Under the pieces are notes generated by a model. It had not been told where the DNA came from and made no database searches. It saw only the letters and a program-made list of their open reading frames with translations. The translations under genes were made by a program, and so were the position numbers. Positions 8,764-17,575 of a stretch of DNA of 64,000 nt are shown in pieces; position 1 is the first letter of the stretch; each line of letters opens with the position of its first letter. Source of the stretch: Pseudonocardia sp. HH130630-07 (GTDB lineage: Bacteria; Actinomycetota; Actinomycetes; Mycobacteriales; Pseudonocardiaceae); contig NZ_CP013854.1 in assembly GCF_001698125.1 (NCBI RefSeq), forward strand, positions 1,054,001-1,118,000. Reading direction: 5' to 3'.

Positions 8764-9270
8764 ATGCGGAAGACGATCGAGGTCGTCGACGACTTCTACC
8801 GTGATCCCCACGTCCGGCGCGAGCGGCTGCTCGCCCAGGGCAAGACCGCATCCGAAGGATCCGTGGGGCTCGACGTCGAGACACGAACGCGTCTGGCCGG
8901 GTTGCTCGGCTGCGCGGAGGGCTCGCTCCCCGAGGTTACCGGTCGACTTCCCCTTGTCCTTGCCCCCGGGGAGACGGGTGCAGCTCCGCACACCTATGAC
9001 AGCGTGTGGGCCGCTTTGGTGTGTCTCGCGCTGCCGGAGGCCCGATTTCCCAGCGTGATTAGGTTCTACCGTCCCGCAGTCGCCTCAAGTGATAACGCAC
9101 CCGCGGAGTGCTGGGAGGAGACCGCGTATGTGCCGCTGACATTCAACCGGATGGTGCTTTTTCACGGGGCGGTGGCTCACCGATACTCGGTCGGCGACAT
9201 CGACCGCGGCCCGGAGGGCGACCGAACGACCCAGATGTTCCTTCTCGATGAGCCGGACGGAAGGCGTTAA
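8764..9270 (+). CDS. Short DUF6445-like protein, possibly lacking a metal site
   Basis: 168 residues. It opens with IEVVDDFYRDPHVRRERLLA, the DFYxxPxxxR start typical of DUF6445-type proteins (cupin/2OG-oxygenase fold), and ends with FNRMVLFHGAVAHRYSVGD and RTTQMFLLDEP, matching the C-terminal strand pattern of its neighbour. Where the neighbour has HAD before WAGMVYL, this protein has HTYDS before WAALVCL, so the HxD spacing is not kept in my alignment. It may be a pseudo-oxygenase or partner subunit of the next gene product. A good GGAGGG site lies upstream of ATG 8764, and only 2 bases separate it from the next ORF. Confidence 0.6.
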   Translation: MRKTIEVVDDFYRDPHVRRERLLAQGKTASEGSVGLDVETRTRLAGLLGCAEGSLPEVTGRLPLVLAPGETGAAPHTYDSVWAALVCLALPEARFPSVIRFYRPAVASSDNAPAECWEETAYVPLTFNRMVLFHGAVAHRYSVGDIDRGPEGDRTTQMFLLDEPDGRR

Positions 9271-9272
9271 CA

Positions 9273-9920
9273 GTGTCCAGCAAAGTCATCGTTGTGGACG
9301 ACTTCTATACCAAACCCGACGCAGTCAGGGCAAAAGCGCTCAGCTCGCGTTTCGGCAGGATCGAGCCGTCCGAATACCCCGGCTTCGTCAGTCGGCTGGT
9401 CATCGAGTCGCGCTCGCTGGAGCAGGTCTTCACTAGTCTCATCGGAGTAGAGCTGAAAGTGGAGCGAGGCCGCTTCACCTGGGGCGGGTTCCGATACATC
9501 ACCGAGAAGTCCGGACAGTCGGCGGTCGTGCATGCCGATACGGCGGTCGACTGGGCGGGAATGGTCTACCTTACACCGAACGCGCCGATGAGCACGGGAA
9601 CCGCGTTCTTCCGCCACCGACCGACCGGCATGTCCTCGCCGCCGACGGATCGCGCGGCGCGTGCTCTCGGTTACGCGGATGCCAGGGAGTTCGACAGTCT
9701 GGTCATCCGTCCGGATAGAGCCGACCCGTCCCGGTGGGAGCAGATAGCCGGGATTGGCCCGGTCTACAACCGGCTCATTCTGTTCAGGGGATGCGAGCAT
9801 TACCACGCACCGATGGGTGGATTCGGGGACACCCCGGGGACCGCGCGGCTGACGCACATGTTCTTCGTCAACGAGCTGCCGCCGGTGGGCAGAGTCGCGC
9901 ATGAGGTGGCGGCGGTATGA
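9273..9920 (+). CDS. DUF6445 family protein (2OG-Fe(II) oxygenase-like fold)
   Basis: 215 residues from GTG 9273. The family pattern is clear: VIVVDDFYTKPDAVRAKAL, YPGF, VVHADTAVDWAGMVYLTP with an HxD motif, GTAFFRHRPTG, YNRLILFRGCEHYHAPMGG, and a final RLTHMFFVNEL whose Arg would sit where oxygenases bind 2-oxoglutarate. DUF6445 occurs in cupin/2OG-like superfamily neighbourhoods but its reaction is unknown to me; hydroxylation of a peptide or amino-acid side chain is an inference. Its stop overlaps the start of the pentapeptide-repeat gene (ATGA). Confidence 0.72.
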   Translation: MSSKVIVVDDFYTKPDAVRAKALSSRFGRIEPSEYPGFVSRLVIESRSLEQVFTSLIGVELKVERGRFTWGGFRYITEKSGQSAVVHADTAVDWAGMVYLTPNAPMSTGTAFFRHRPTGMSSPPTDRAARALGYADAREFDSLVIRPDRADPSRWEQIAGIGPVYNRLILFRGCEHYHAPMGGFGDTPGTARLTHMFFVNELPPVGRVAHEVAAV

Positions 9921-10630
9921 GCGTGTCACCGCCGGTGGCGGAGCCAGCGTCCACAGTACCGCCGTCGAGACACGTCATCGACCTCGCCGTACATGCTTGT
10001 GTTTCGACCGCTGAGACAACCGGCTTCTTCTTCATCCCCGTCCATCCCGTGTACTTGGCCGTACACGGAGCAGCAGCCGTGGTGGGAGAGGCGCTGGACA
10101 GCGGTCGCACTGCGCACACGGCGGCGGACGCGGCCCGTATCGCCGGCACTCTTCAGACGCTTGTGCTGGTCCAGCAGTCGGACACCGGGCCGATTAGAAG
10201 CTGGATCGTCGACGGATGGCGCCTGCTGCGGGCCGGTGCGACAGGAGCGGACCTGCGCGGCGCACCGCTACGGGGAGCTGCGTTGCAGGGTGCCCGACTG
10301 GACTCGGCCGACCTGACCGAAGCGGACCTCACCGGCGCTGACCTGACCAAGGCCGACCTCTCCCACGCGAACCTGACCGGTGCCGACTTGACCACGGCCT
10401 GCCTGTTCAGCGCCAGTCTGCAGGAAGCCGACCTCACCGAGAGCGCGTTGTGTCGCGCCGATCTCCGACACGCCGACCTGCGGAATTCAACGTGCGTCCG
10501 TACCGCGCTGCGTGGCGCCGACCTACTGGACGCCTTCCTCGGGACCCTCGACGTGTCGATGGCCTTCACAGCTGGTGTCGATGTCGAACGGGCCGACTTC
10601 CTCAACGGCAAGGTCGTGCAGGAGCGATGA
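9917..10630 (+). CDS. Pentapeptide-repeat protein
   Basis: 237 residues. The first about 105 form a non-repetitive alpha-rich domain; from about residue 108 come successive A(D/N)Lxx repeats (ADLTEADLTGADLTKADLSH and onward to about 215), predicting a right-handed quadrilateral beta-helix. Proteins of this fold include DNA-mimic gyrase protectors such as Qnr, MfpA and McbG, often sited in clusters that make gyrase-directed products, but many have other roles. Here a self-protection or scaffolding role is possible. It sits between an oxygenase-like gene and the third metallopeptidase, overlapping the former by 4 bp. Confidence 0.82.
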   Translation: MSVSPPVAEPASTVPPSRHVIDLAVHACVSTAETTGFFFIPVHPVYLAVHGAAAVVGEALDSGRTAHTAADAARIAGTLQTLVLVQQSDTGPIRSWIVDGWRLLRAGATGADLRGAPLRGAALQGARLDSADLTEADLTGADLTKADLSHANLTGADLTTACLFSASLQEADLTESALCRADLRHADLRNSTCVRTALRGADLLDAFLGTLDVSMAFTAGVDVERADFLNGKVVQER

Positions 10631-10667
10631 CCCGTCCTAGTCCCACAGTCGCAGCACGGAGGTACGC

Positions 10668-12509
10668 ATGACGAGGATCACCACCCGCCGGCCGAACTAC
10701 CGTGACAACCTGCCGACCATCGCGGCGGATTTGGCTGCTGGCCTCCGCCGCCTGCACCTGCTGCTGGGACAGAGCGACGCCTCGCCGGGACGCGGCGGCC
10801 GGGAGCTGGGCGTCGACGCTCTGCACGAGATCGTCCTGCTCTACTCCAATGCCTCCACCACCTTCACCTACTTGGAAGGCAACCAGCGGTACGACGACTA
10901 CGCGCACCTCCTGGACTGGCACGCGGCCTACTTCCACGACCAGGACCTGACCGCCGCGGCTGAGAAGGTCTTCGCAACGGCCGGCCCCTTCACCGGACGG
11001 GAGGACGAGGAGTTGCGCCTGAGGTGGTTGGCATGGCTGGCCGAGCAGCGGCAAGCCTCGGAGCAGATCAGACAGCGCCACGCTAGGACCGCGATGGAGA
11101 TGCGTGCGGTCCTGAAGCGGATGGACGCTCGCAACGTCGAGTTCCTGAAGCGCCTGAGCATCACCTCCGGTAGCACGGGCCCGTCGGTGGCGCTAGCTCA
11201 GGCGGCGAGCCGACTCGGGGATTCCCGAACCAGAACCAAGCTCATCACGGCTTGGCGGCGACACGCCGAGCCGGGCGCCGCCGAGCTGACCCGGGTACTC
11301 GACGAGGCTGTTAACGTGCGCCGCGCCACCGTCAGCGTAGAACAGGATGAAGACTCTACAGTATTGGCGCAGACCTTCCAGGAGTGTTCCGTTGGCCCCG
11401 AGGAAGCCAGGTGTTTCCTTCGGGAGTTCGTGATCCAGGCTCGGGACCAACAGAGCGAACTGGAATCCGTGATCCGATCGGCGACGGGGTGCACCCAACG
11501 ACCGATGGACCACTTCGGGCGTTTTCTCAGGATGCGGGTGCCACGTGGCGGCGTGCCGACGTTCAGGTTGGAGGCGTGCTTGGAGCTGCTGAGCACGCTG
11601 GCCTTGCGAGTGATGGGTGTCCAGCTCACCGCAGTTCCCGAGCAGCCCGCACACGCCTTTGTCTTCATAGTGGACCGTGGAGGCGAGGAACTGGGCAGTA
11701 TCGACTTCGACTTGCTGCGCCCCGGCTCCCTGAGCTCGCACCCGCCCATTGACTCGATGACCGCCGGGAGTGGAAATCTGGCGCCGATCGGAGCGAAGGC
11801 GCACGTGCTGTGCCGGGTGCACCCTGAGTCCGGCTCAGATATCGGCACGAGCGGCAACCGCGTCAGCTTCACTGCCGCGGAGGAGATCTTCCACGAGTTC
11901 GGCCATGCCCTCAGCCATCTCTTGCCCTCCCACAGGCTGCCGAGCGAATCCGGCATCGGTCACCTGCCTCTGGAACGCTTGGAATGCGCCAGCACCTGGT
12001 GGGAGCGTTGGCTGTACCACCCAGACGCCGACGATGTGCTGTGCCCGGAGGGTGAAACGCTCCAGTCCCCGGCGCTTGCCCGCCAGGTGAGAGCACTGGA
12101 GACCTGGAGTACCACCCTTCAGTGCGCCGTCGCCGCCGCCGTCGACATGGAAGTGCACGCCAGCTCGACGGACGGGCATCGAGAGGCTTACGAACGTCTC
12201 AGTCGGGAGCTCTCACTGGGCGACCACTGTGCCTTCGGTGATCTCCCCGGCTACTTCACCCACCTGACGTGGCAGGCCGCTCCCGGCGCGGGGTTCCTCT
12301 ACCTCTGGGGCGCTGCCAGCAGTGCCAAAGTCTTCCAGCGGTACCAGCAGGTGCGTCTTAACGATCTTCCCCTGCCGGGGCCACCGGACGAGCTCAGCGG
12401 ACTGTGGCTTGCGCCGGCTCTCCGCAGCCCGCGGCCCGAGATCGATCCGTACTTCACGTTTCTGCGTACCGCTGTCGCGAACGGGCCCATGGATGTGACT
12501 CACTCGTGA
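10668..12509 (+). CDS. M3-type zinc metallopeptidase, paralogue 3
   Basis: 613 residues, with ACGGAGGTACGC just upstream of ATG 10668. Zinc motif HEFGHALSHLLP, third-ligand segment LERLECASTWWERW (Glu kept, following Asp replaced by Cys) and late AAPGAGFLYLWGAASSAKVF. It is the most divergent of the three: the Tyr605-like position is Ala by hand alignment. The shared N-terminal signature YLEGNQRYDDY confirms common ancestry. Its separation from the other two by four genes suggests ancient divergence with distinct cleavage roles rather than a recent tandem duplication. Its stop overlaps the SDR start (GTGA). Confidence 0.85.
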   Translation: MTRITTRRPNYRDNLPTIAADLAAGLRRLHLLLGQSDASPGRGGRELGVDALHEIVLLYSNASTTFTYLEGNQRYDDYAHLLDWHAAYFHDQDLTAAAEKVFATAGPFTGREDEELRLRWLAWLAEQRQASEQIRQRHARTAMEMRAVLKRMDARNVEFLKRLSITSGSTGPSVALAQAASRLGDSRTRTKLITAWRRHAEPGAAELTRVLDEAVNVRRATVSVEQDEDSTVLAQTFQECSVGPEEARCFLREFVIQARDQQSELESVIRSATGCTQRPMDHFGRFLRMRVPRGGVPTFRLEACLELLSTLALRVMGVQLTAVPEQPAHAFVFIVDRGGEELGSIDFDLLRPGSLSSHPPIDSMTAGSGNLAPIGAKAHVLCRVHPESGSDIGTSGNRVSFTAAEEIFHEFGHALSHLLPSHRLPSESGIGHLPLERLECASTWWERWLYHPDADDVLCPEGETLQSPALARQVRALETWSTTLQCAVAAAVDMEVHASSTDGHREAYERLSRELSLGDHCAFGDLPGYFTHLTWQAAPGAGFLYLWGAASSAKVFQRYQQVRLNDLPLPGPPDELSGLWLAPALRSPRPEIDPYFTFLRTAVANGPMDVTHS

Positions 12510-13264
12510 CCAAGAAGAAGGGCATCGTCATCGGCGCCAGTCATGGATGGGGTGCCTATCTCGCTGGTCGGCTCGCCGAGGAAGGCTGGGAGGTCACCGC
12601 GGTGGGGCGGCGGGCGAAAGCAGAGCTCCCCGATAGCGGCGAGGTGCGCTACTTGCGAGCCGACCTGGCGACTGCGGACGGCTACCGATCTGTGGAAGAG
12701 GAACTTCGGGAACAGACCCCCACGATGGTCGTCTACAACGCCGTCTCCTACGGCCCGCGCGACGCCCGGCTGCCGCCGCTGGAGGACCTGGAAGCGACGT
12801 TCAAGGTAAACGCGCTCGTGCCTTACCACCTCCTCCTCAACCACGTAAACCAGGCGTCGTCAGCGAATTTCTGCACCTATGTGGTCACGAACTCGGACTC
12901 GATCTACCATGCCAACAAGTATTCGGGAATCTACGCCGCAAGCAAAGCGGCCTTGCGGGTGCTGACCGCAGCGCTGGCCAGCGCCTGCCACTCCCATAAT
13001 GCCGCCGCAGCCACCCTGCTGCTCGGGCCCCTAGCCGACGAGGCGAATTTCGAGAAGCTGCAGGAGGTGGCCGACCGCACAGGGGCGGAACTCGACGTGG
13101 TCATGCGCCGGTATCTGGCCAGGTCGAACCAGGCGTACGTGATCGACTCGTTCTTGTCCTACGAGTCCTGCGTGAAAAACGTGCTGACGATCGCGAGTCT
13201 GGGCTGCGATGCCAACGGAATGCTATGCAAGTTGGATGGCGGCTCGTCCGGGTCGCTGGTGTGA
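12506..13264 (+). CDS. Short-chain dehydrogenase/reductase
   Basis: 252 residues from GTG 12506, overlapping the upstream stop. The dinucleotide-binding turn is GASHGWGAYLA, a variant of TGxxxGxG; the catalytic region is VVTNSDSIYHANKYSGIYAASKAAL with Ser and YxxxK intact. VYNAVSYGP corresponds to the NNAG strand in altered form. SDRs interconvert alcohols and carbonyls with NAD(P)H. Directly before an aminotransferase, it may create the carbonyl that is then aminated or reduce one made by the FAD enzyme (inference). A 37-bp gap with a strong RBS follows. Confidence 0.85.
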   Translation: MTKKKGIVIGASHGWGAYLAGRLAEEGWEVTAVGRRAKAELPDSGEVRYLRADLATADGYRSVEEELREQTPTMVVYNAVSYGPRDARLPPLEDLEATFKVNALVPYHLLLNHVNQASSANFCTYVVTNSDSIYHANKYSGIYAASKAALRVLTAALASACHSHNAAAATLLLGPLADEANFEKLQEVADRTGAELDVVMRRYLARSNQAYVIDSFLSYESCVKNVLTIASLGCDANGMLCKLDGGSSGSLV

Positions 13265-13301
13265 CGGCCCGGGCGAACGCCCCGGAACAGGAGGCGAAGT
13301 G

Positions 13302-14570
13302 ATGAACTACCAGGCACTGTGGCCGCTGCTGACGCCTCCCGAGCATCAGGGCCGCGAGGATCTCTGCGCGAAGTCCGCTCACCGTGTGCGGGTGACGCTG
13401 GCCGACGGCCGCGAACTGCTGTGCGCCACCAGCGGATTATGGAATTCCAACCTCGGGTACGGCAACCCGGCCGTGGCCGATGCGGTCGCCGACGCACTGC
13501 GCGAGGCTTCCTACCTCAGCGCCTGGAACGCAGAGAACGTCCAGGCGCGTCAGGCCGCGGCCGAGCTGATCGGACTCGCCGGCGCCGACCATTACGGCCG
13601 GGTACTTTTCTCCACGTCCGGCGGCGCGGCGAATGACCTGGCGATCAAACTGGTGCGCCAGTACCAGGTTCTGCGGGACAAGGCTGACCGGCGCGGGATC
13701 CTCGCGCTGAACAACGCCTTCCACGGATTGACATTCGGGGCGGCAGCACTCACTCACGCACAACTCGGGCAGCAAATGTACGGGGTGGACCGCCGCCTAG
13801 TCGGACACGTGCCAGCTAACAATGGGGTCCGACTCCAGGCGGCACTGGAGCGCCACGAGGGACGGATCGCCGCGCTGTTCGTCGAACCTGTCCTCGGATC
13901 TGGAGCCATCCCGCTGAGCGATGAGTTCGTCGCCGACATTCTGCGGCTGCGCAGGGAGCATGGGTTCGTGCTGGTCGCCGACGAGGTGTCCACCGGCTTC
14001 GGCCGCACCGGCGGCACGGTGTTCGCCAGTGACCGCTGGCCCGAGCCTCCCGACGTACTCGTCACCGCGAAAGCCCTGACGAACGGCACGCTCGCAGCAT
14101 CCGCAGTCATCGTCTCGCGCGAGATGTCCGAAGCGTTCCTGGCGCCCGACGTGCTGCTCGGCCACGCCGAGACACAAGCCGGCACACCGGCGGTGGGCGC
14201 GGCGATCAGCGCGACGGTGGCGGAACTCCGCCGACTAAACACCCCCTCGCTCAGCGAGAAGGCCGGCCGCCGTCTCGGGAGCGAACTGGCCGCGTTGGCG
14301 GCCGAGCAGCCCGCCATCACCTCGGTCACCGGCAGGGGCTGCATGTGGGCGCTGCACCTGAGCGTACCGGGCGGCAGTGAGCCGATGGCACAGGCGGAGG
14401 TGTCCGATCTGGTCAGAGCGGTTCGTGACGCCGGGGCCATCGTGCACCCCGGGCCGCACTGCCTTCAATTGATCCCCGCCCTCGTGTACGAAGACGCAGA
14501 GATCGATGAGTTGTTGTCGACCCTACAAAAAGGCTTCGCCAACCACCTGACGACGGGCGGTCACCGATGA
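13302..14570 (+). CDS. PLP-dependent class III aminotransferase
   Basis: 422 residues from ATG 13302, behind AGGAGGCGAAG. Class III (omega/GSA-type) signatures: STSGGAANDLAIKL, NAFHGLTFGA, VLVADEVSTGFGRTG with the PLP-contacting Asp, PDVLVTAKALTNGTLAASAV with the Schiff-base Lys, and a Thr-containing phosphate loop AETQAGTPA. Class III enzymes act on terminal amines and aldehydes as well as keto acids; daptide RiPP pathways use one to aminate a C-terminal carbonyl made from the peptide. This cluster lacks the other daptide hallmarks I know, so only the chemistry is comparable. Its stop overlaps the next start (ATGA). Confidence 0.86.
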   Translation: MNYQALWPLLTPPEHQGREDLCAKSAHRVRVTLADGRELLCATSGLWNSNLGYGNPAVADAVADALREASYLSAWNAENVQARQAAAELIGLAGADHYGRVLFSTSGGAANDLAIKLVRQYQVLRDKADRRGILALNNAFHGLTFGAAALTHAQLGQQMYGVDRRLVGHVPANNGVRLQAALERHEGRIAALFVEPVLGSGAIPLSDEFVADILRLRREHGFVLVADEVSTGFGRTGGTVFASDRWPEPPDVLVTAKALTNGTLAASAVIVSREMSEAFLAPDVLLGHAETQAGTPAVGAAISATVAELRRLNTPSLSEKAGRRLGSELAALAAEQPAITSVTGRGCMWALHLSVPGGSEPMAQAEVSDLVRAVRDAGAIVHPGPHCLQLIPALVYEDAEIDELLSTLQKGFANHLTTGGHR

Positions 14571-16012
14571 CGGCGGCCTACGACATCGTCATCGTCGGCA
14601 ACGGCATTCTCGGCATCGCGAGCGCACTCGAACTCGTCAGGGCCGACCCGGCGCTGCGGGTCGCGGTCGTCGGCCCGTCAGATCGTACGGGCGGCGCCTC
14701 AGCGGCTGCCGGGGCGATGCTGAGTTGCTTTGGTGAGGTCACCCACCGGACGCTGGCGAGCGAGCCCGGCCGCGTCAAGTTGGAGCTGTCGCTCCAAGCG
14801 CTCGAAGAGTGGCCCGCCTGGCTCGACGGACTTAACGACGAACTCCCGGACGAGCGGGAACTCGCAATCCGCGAAGGCAGCTACGTCTTGTTGAACAGCT
14901 ACGGTGGCCGGCTCGACAGCCTCAACTACCGAGCAATCGTCGATGCGGTCTGCGGCTACGGCCGCAAGTTCGAGATCCTCCCGCTGGGCGAGGTCCCGAA
15001 CCTGGACCCAGCGGTGAACGCCCGGCCGTTGGAGGCCGTGCACCTCCCCGAGGAGGGCTCCATCGATGCCCGTGCCGTCCTCGACCGCGCTACCGAGGTT
15101 GCCAGGCGGAACGGCGTCACCATTCACGATGACAGCGTCGTCGGCTGGCAGCAGCAACGCGGACGTGGTCAGGGCGTCCTGCTCAGGTCCGGGGAGGCCC
15201 TCAGTGCAGGTAGCTTCCTGGTCGCCGCTGGCGCTTTCACCCCCGCGATTGTCCAGGACTTGAAGGATCCGGCGGCTCCGCTGATGCCCATCCTCTCCGG
15301 CGTCGGGGTGGCCGTCACCTGTCAGGCAACCTCATCGGGGCTGCGGCACGTTGTACGCACGCCGAACCGGTCGGGTGGCTGCGGGCTCCACCTGGTGCCA
15401 GGCGGCGACACGGTGTATATCGGCGCCACGAACGACGTGCTGCTCAACCCTGGCGCCTGGTCGAGCCTGGGAATGGCGCACTTCCTGGCCAGCGGGGCGA
15501 TGGAGCAATTCGACCGGCGACTGTTCGGCAGTTCGGTCACCGCATGGCATGCGGGTAATCGACCGCTCCCCTTGGACGGCTACCCCGTCGTAGGGCAGCT
15601 TTGGCAGGACAACGTCTGGGTGCTGTCCGGCACCTACCGCGACGGCTTCCATTGCGCGCCGGTCCTCGCGCGCCACGCGGCAGACCTGGTGCGCGGTGGT
15701 TCCGGTGTGCTCGGCCACGAGCTGTTCGCCCCACTGCGGCCCCCGTTGCGCACCCTGAGTCAGGAGCAGGCGGTCGACGAGATAGTGCTGCACTGCGTTT
15801 CGCAATTCTATCAGTACTCACCGCGCCTGGCTCCTTGGATGAGGATCACCGAGGGAATGGAAGGGCAGGTACGCAAGAGGACCGAGGCGACATACCACGA
15901 GCTTGACAGCGAGGTCGGCCTGGCACCGGAACTGCTGGAACTACTCAACTGGGGGAGGGGACGAAAGCAGGCTATCACAGCGTTCCGCCGTTATCTCGCT
16001 TCCGCGATGTGA
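14567..16012 (+). CDS. FAD-dependent amine/amino-acid oxidase (DAO/ThiO type)
   Basis: 481 residues. The N-terminus YDIVIVGNGILGIASALELV is an ADP-binding GxGxxG motif; GGASAAAGAMLSCFGE follows as in glycine/sarcosine oxidases (DAO fold), and the C-terminal FAD motif appears as PLDGYPVVGQL followed by LSGTYRDGFHCAPVLARHAA. An extra about 85-residue tail (IVLHCVSQFYQYSPRL onward) is longer than in ThiO or SoxB. The family oxidises C-N bonds to imines with release of hydrogen peroxide. Coupling to the aminotransferase by a 4-bp overlap suggests that both act on the same amine/carbonyl centre (inference). Confidence 0.84.
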   Translation: MTAAYDIVIVGNGILGIASALELVRADPALRVAVVGPSDRTGGASAAAGAMLSCFGEVTHRTLASEPGRVKLELSLQALEEWPAWLDGLNDELPDERELAIREGSYVLLNSYGGRLDSLNYRAIVDAVCGYGRKFEILPLGEVPNLDPAVNARPLEAVHLPEEGSIDARAVLDRATEVARRNGVTIHDDSVVGWQQQRGRGQGVLLRSGEALSAGSFLVAAGAFTPAIVQDLKDPAAPLMPILSGVGVAVTCQATSSGLRHVVRTPNRSGGCGLHLVPGGDTVYIGATNDVLLNPGAWSSLGMAHFLASGAMEQFDRRLFGSSVTAWHAGNRPLPLDGYPVVGQLWQDNVWVLSGTYRDGFHCAPVLARHAADLVRGGSGVLGHELFAPLRPPLRTLSQEQAVDEIVLHCVSQFYQYSPRLAPWMRITEGMEGQVRKRTEATYHELDSEVGLAPELLELLNWGRGRKQAITAFRRYLASAM

Positions 16013-16150
16013 GGGCAGCGAGAGCTGTCCCAATCCATCGGAAGCAGGCTTGTGGCCTAAGACGCTTGAACGGGACGCCGGGTGGTGGGTATGAATCTGA
16101 GTACTCGCATCCGCCCGCACATGGCGACGCAATCACTCAGCAGGGGAAGC

Positions 16151-17467
16151 ATGAAGAAGCTCGGGATCATCGTATGCGCGCACGACGGAATATCCAGTAC
16201 TTACGGAGGCGTCGGCGTAGCGACCGACGCCTACTTCGAGAGCATCAATCGGATACAGTTCGAACTCCACGAAGAGTACGAAATCCGCGTATGGGCCATA
16301 GCGCCACGAATTTCTGAATCGAACGCCGGATACAGCCAAGCGCAGCTCCAGAAAGTTCGCCGCATTTGCCAGGAGACCGGAGGTGACGTTCTTGAATGCT
16401 GTCACGTCTCGGATGGCGTCGACCAGTACGGTGACGCCAGGAACTGGGCCGTCACTTCAGCGACGGCGGCACTGCTAGCTTATCAGGCGCTCAAGGAATA
16501 CAAGGCCACGGATGCTGTTGTCATCGCAGAATGTACTCCGTTCGCGAAAACACCTCTCATCCTCAGGAAGCACATTGACTTCGATATCAATATTCAAGCA
16601 CTGTGGCTACCGCATTCTACTACTCTGATCGAGGAACGTGGCAGATACAGTACCGCAAGGCTGAATTTCGAGTTGAACGTAGTCAGGGGTATCAACTCCA
16701 CCCCTGGGCTGCATGTCGGATACATTGGCCCACACATGCGCGATCACCTCGAACGCGACTACGGCGTCCGGCCGGAAAAATTGACACCTGTGATCAACGG
16801 TGTACCAGAAAATAGAGCGTCTATTTACTCGCAGGATCTGATTCGCGAGGCTCTCGTGCGGAGATCAATCCCTACAGACAAGCAGATAATTTTCTCTTTC
16901 GGTCGAGGAATGAAGTACAAAGGCTTTGACATTTTCCTGCAAGCCGCAAGAGAACTGGACCAACTGGACTGTCACTTCGTTCTCCAGGCTGCCGTCCCGT
17001 CAATTGATTACCCAATCGTGGCGGATCTGAAGAAGCTACAGAGTCCGAACGTCACTCTACTGTTTGACCTTGATTTCGTACTACCGAGACAGCTCATGCA
17101 ATGGGACAAGACCGAGGTGGTGGCCGTGCTATCGCGGGTCGATGCCCAGTCCTTTGTGCCGATGGAGGTTCGCTCGTACGGCAAGGCGCTCATCCTCGTG
17201 TCCAACAGAGACGGGTTGCCTCGGCAGGTCCGCGACGGGCAGGACGGCTTCATCACAGACCTGGAGGTCAATGAAGTGGCCAGAACGATGCAGGAAATCT
17301 TGCACCTACCCCGAGCACGAAAAGCCGAGATTGCGGCTGCCGGCGTCCGTCTGGTCCAGGAGGAATACGACATGTCGAAGAACTTCACTACCGCGATCGT
17401 GCGGCTCTTGGAGGGTGATGCGGCAGCGCACGTTCCGGCAGGTGGTCAGACGAACTCTGCTGCCTGA
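16151..17467 (+). CDS. GT4-like glycosyltransferase
   Basis: 438 residues starting MKKLGIIVCAHDGISSTYGG, with a glycine-rich loop as in GT-B enzymes. The C-terminal half shows ERDYGVRPEKLTPVINGVPE, IIFSFGRGMKYKGFDIFLQA and a degenerate acceptor/nucleotide segment DAQSFVPMEVRSYGKALILV where GT4 enzymes have the ExxxxxxxE motif. An in-frame upstream ATG at 16091 is possible, but CAGGGGAAGC before 16151 and the family start favour 16151. Lower GC than its neighbours and a 138-bp gap suggest later recruitment. Likely adds a sugar to the product; sugar and acceptor unknown. Confidence 0.78.
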   Translation: MKKLGIIVCAHDGISSTYGGVGVATDAYFESINRIQFELHEEYEIRVWAIAPRISESNAGYSQAQLQKVRRICQETGGDVLECCHVSDGVDQYGDARNWAVTSATAALLAYQALKEYKATDAVVIAECTPFAKTPLILRKHIDFDINIQALWLPHSTTLIEERGRYSTARLNFELNVVRGINSTPGLHVGYIGPHMRDHLERDYGVRPEKLTPVINGVPENRASIYSQDLIREALVRRSIPTDKQIIFSFGRGMKYKGFDIFLQAARELDQLDCHFVLQAAVPSIDYPIVADLKKLQSPNVTLLFDLDFVLPRQLMQWDKTEVVAVLSRVDAQSFVPMEVRSYGKALILVSNRDGLPRQVRDGQDGFITDLEVNEVARTMQEILHLPRARKAEIAAAGVRLVQEEYDMSKNFTTAIVRLLEGDAAAHVPAGGQTNSAA

Positions 17468-17575
17468 CCACGAGCGACCACGTGTCCGTCGCGTCGGGCA
17501 GGGTGGACGTCAGTAGCCAAGCCAACTCGCGGGATCAATCCGACCTTAGCCAGTACGCTGAGCCCAAGGAGGCAT

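Noticed and set aside
1846..16012. Assignment of the cluster to the daptide class
   Set aside because: Only the class III aminotransferase is shared in type. The precursor does not end in Thr, and no iron-type alcohol dehydrogenase or M50 protease is present.
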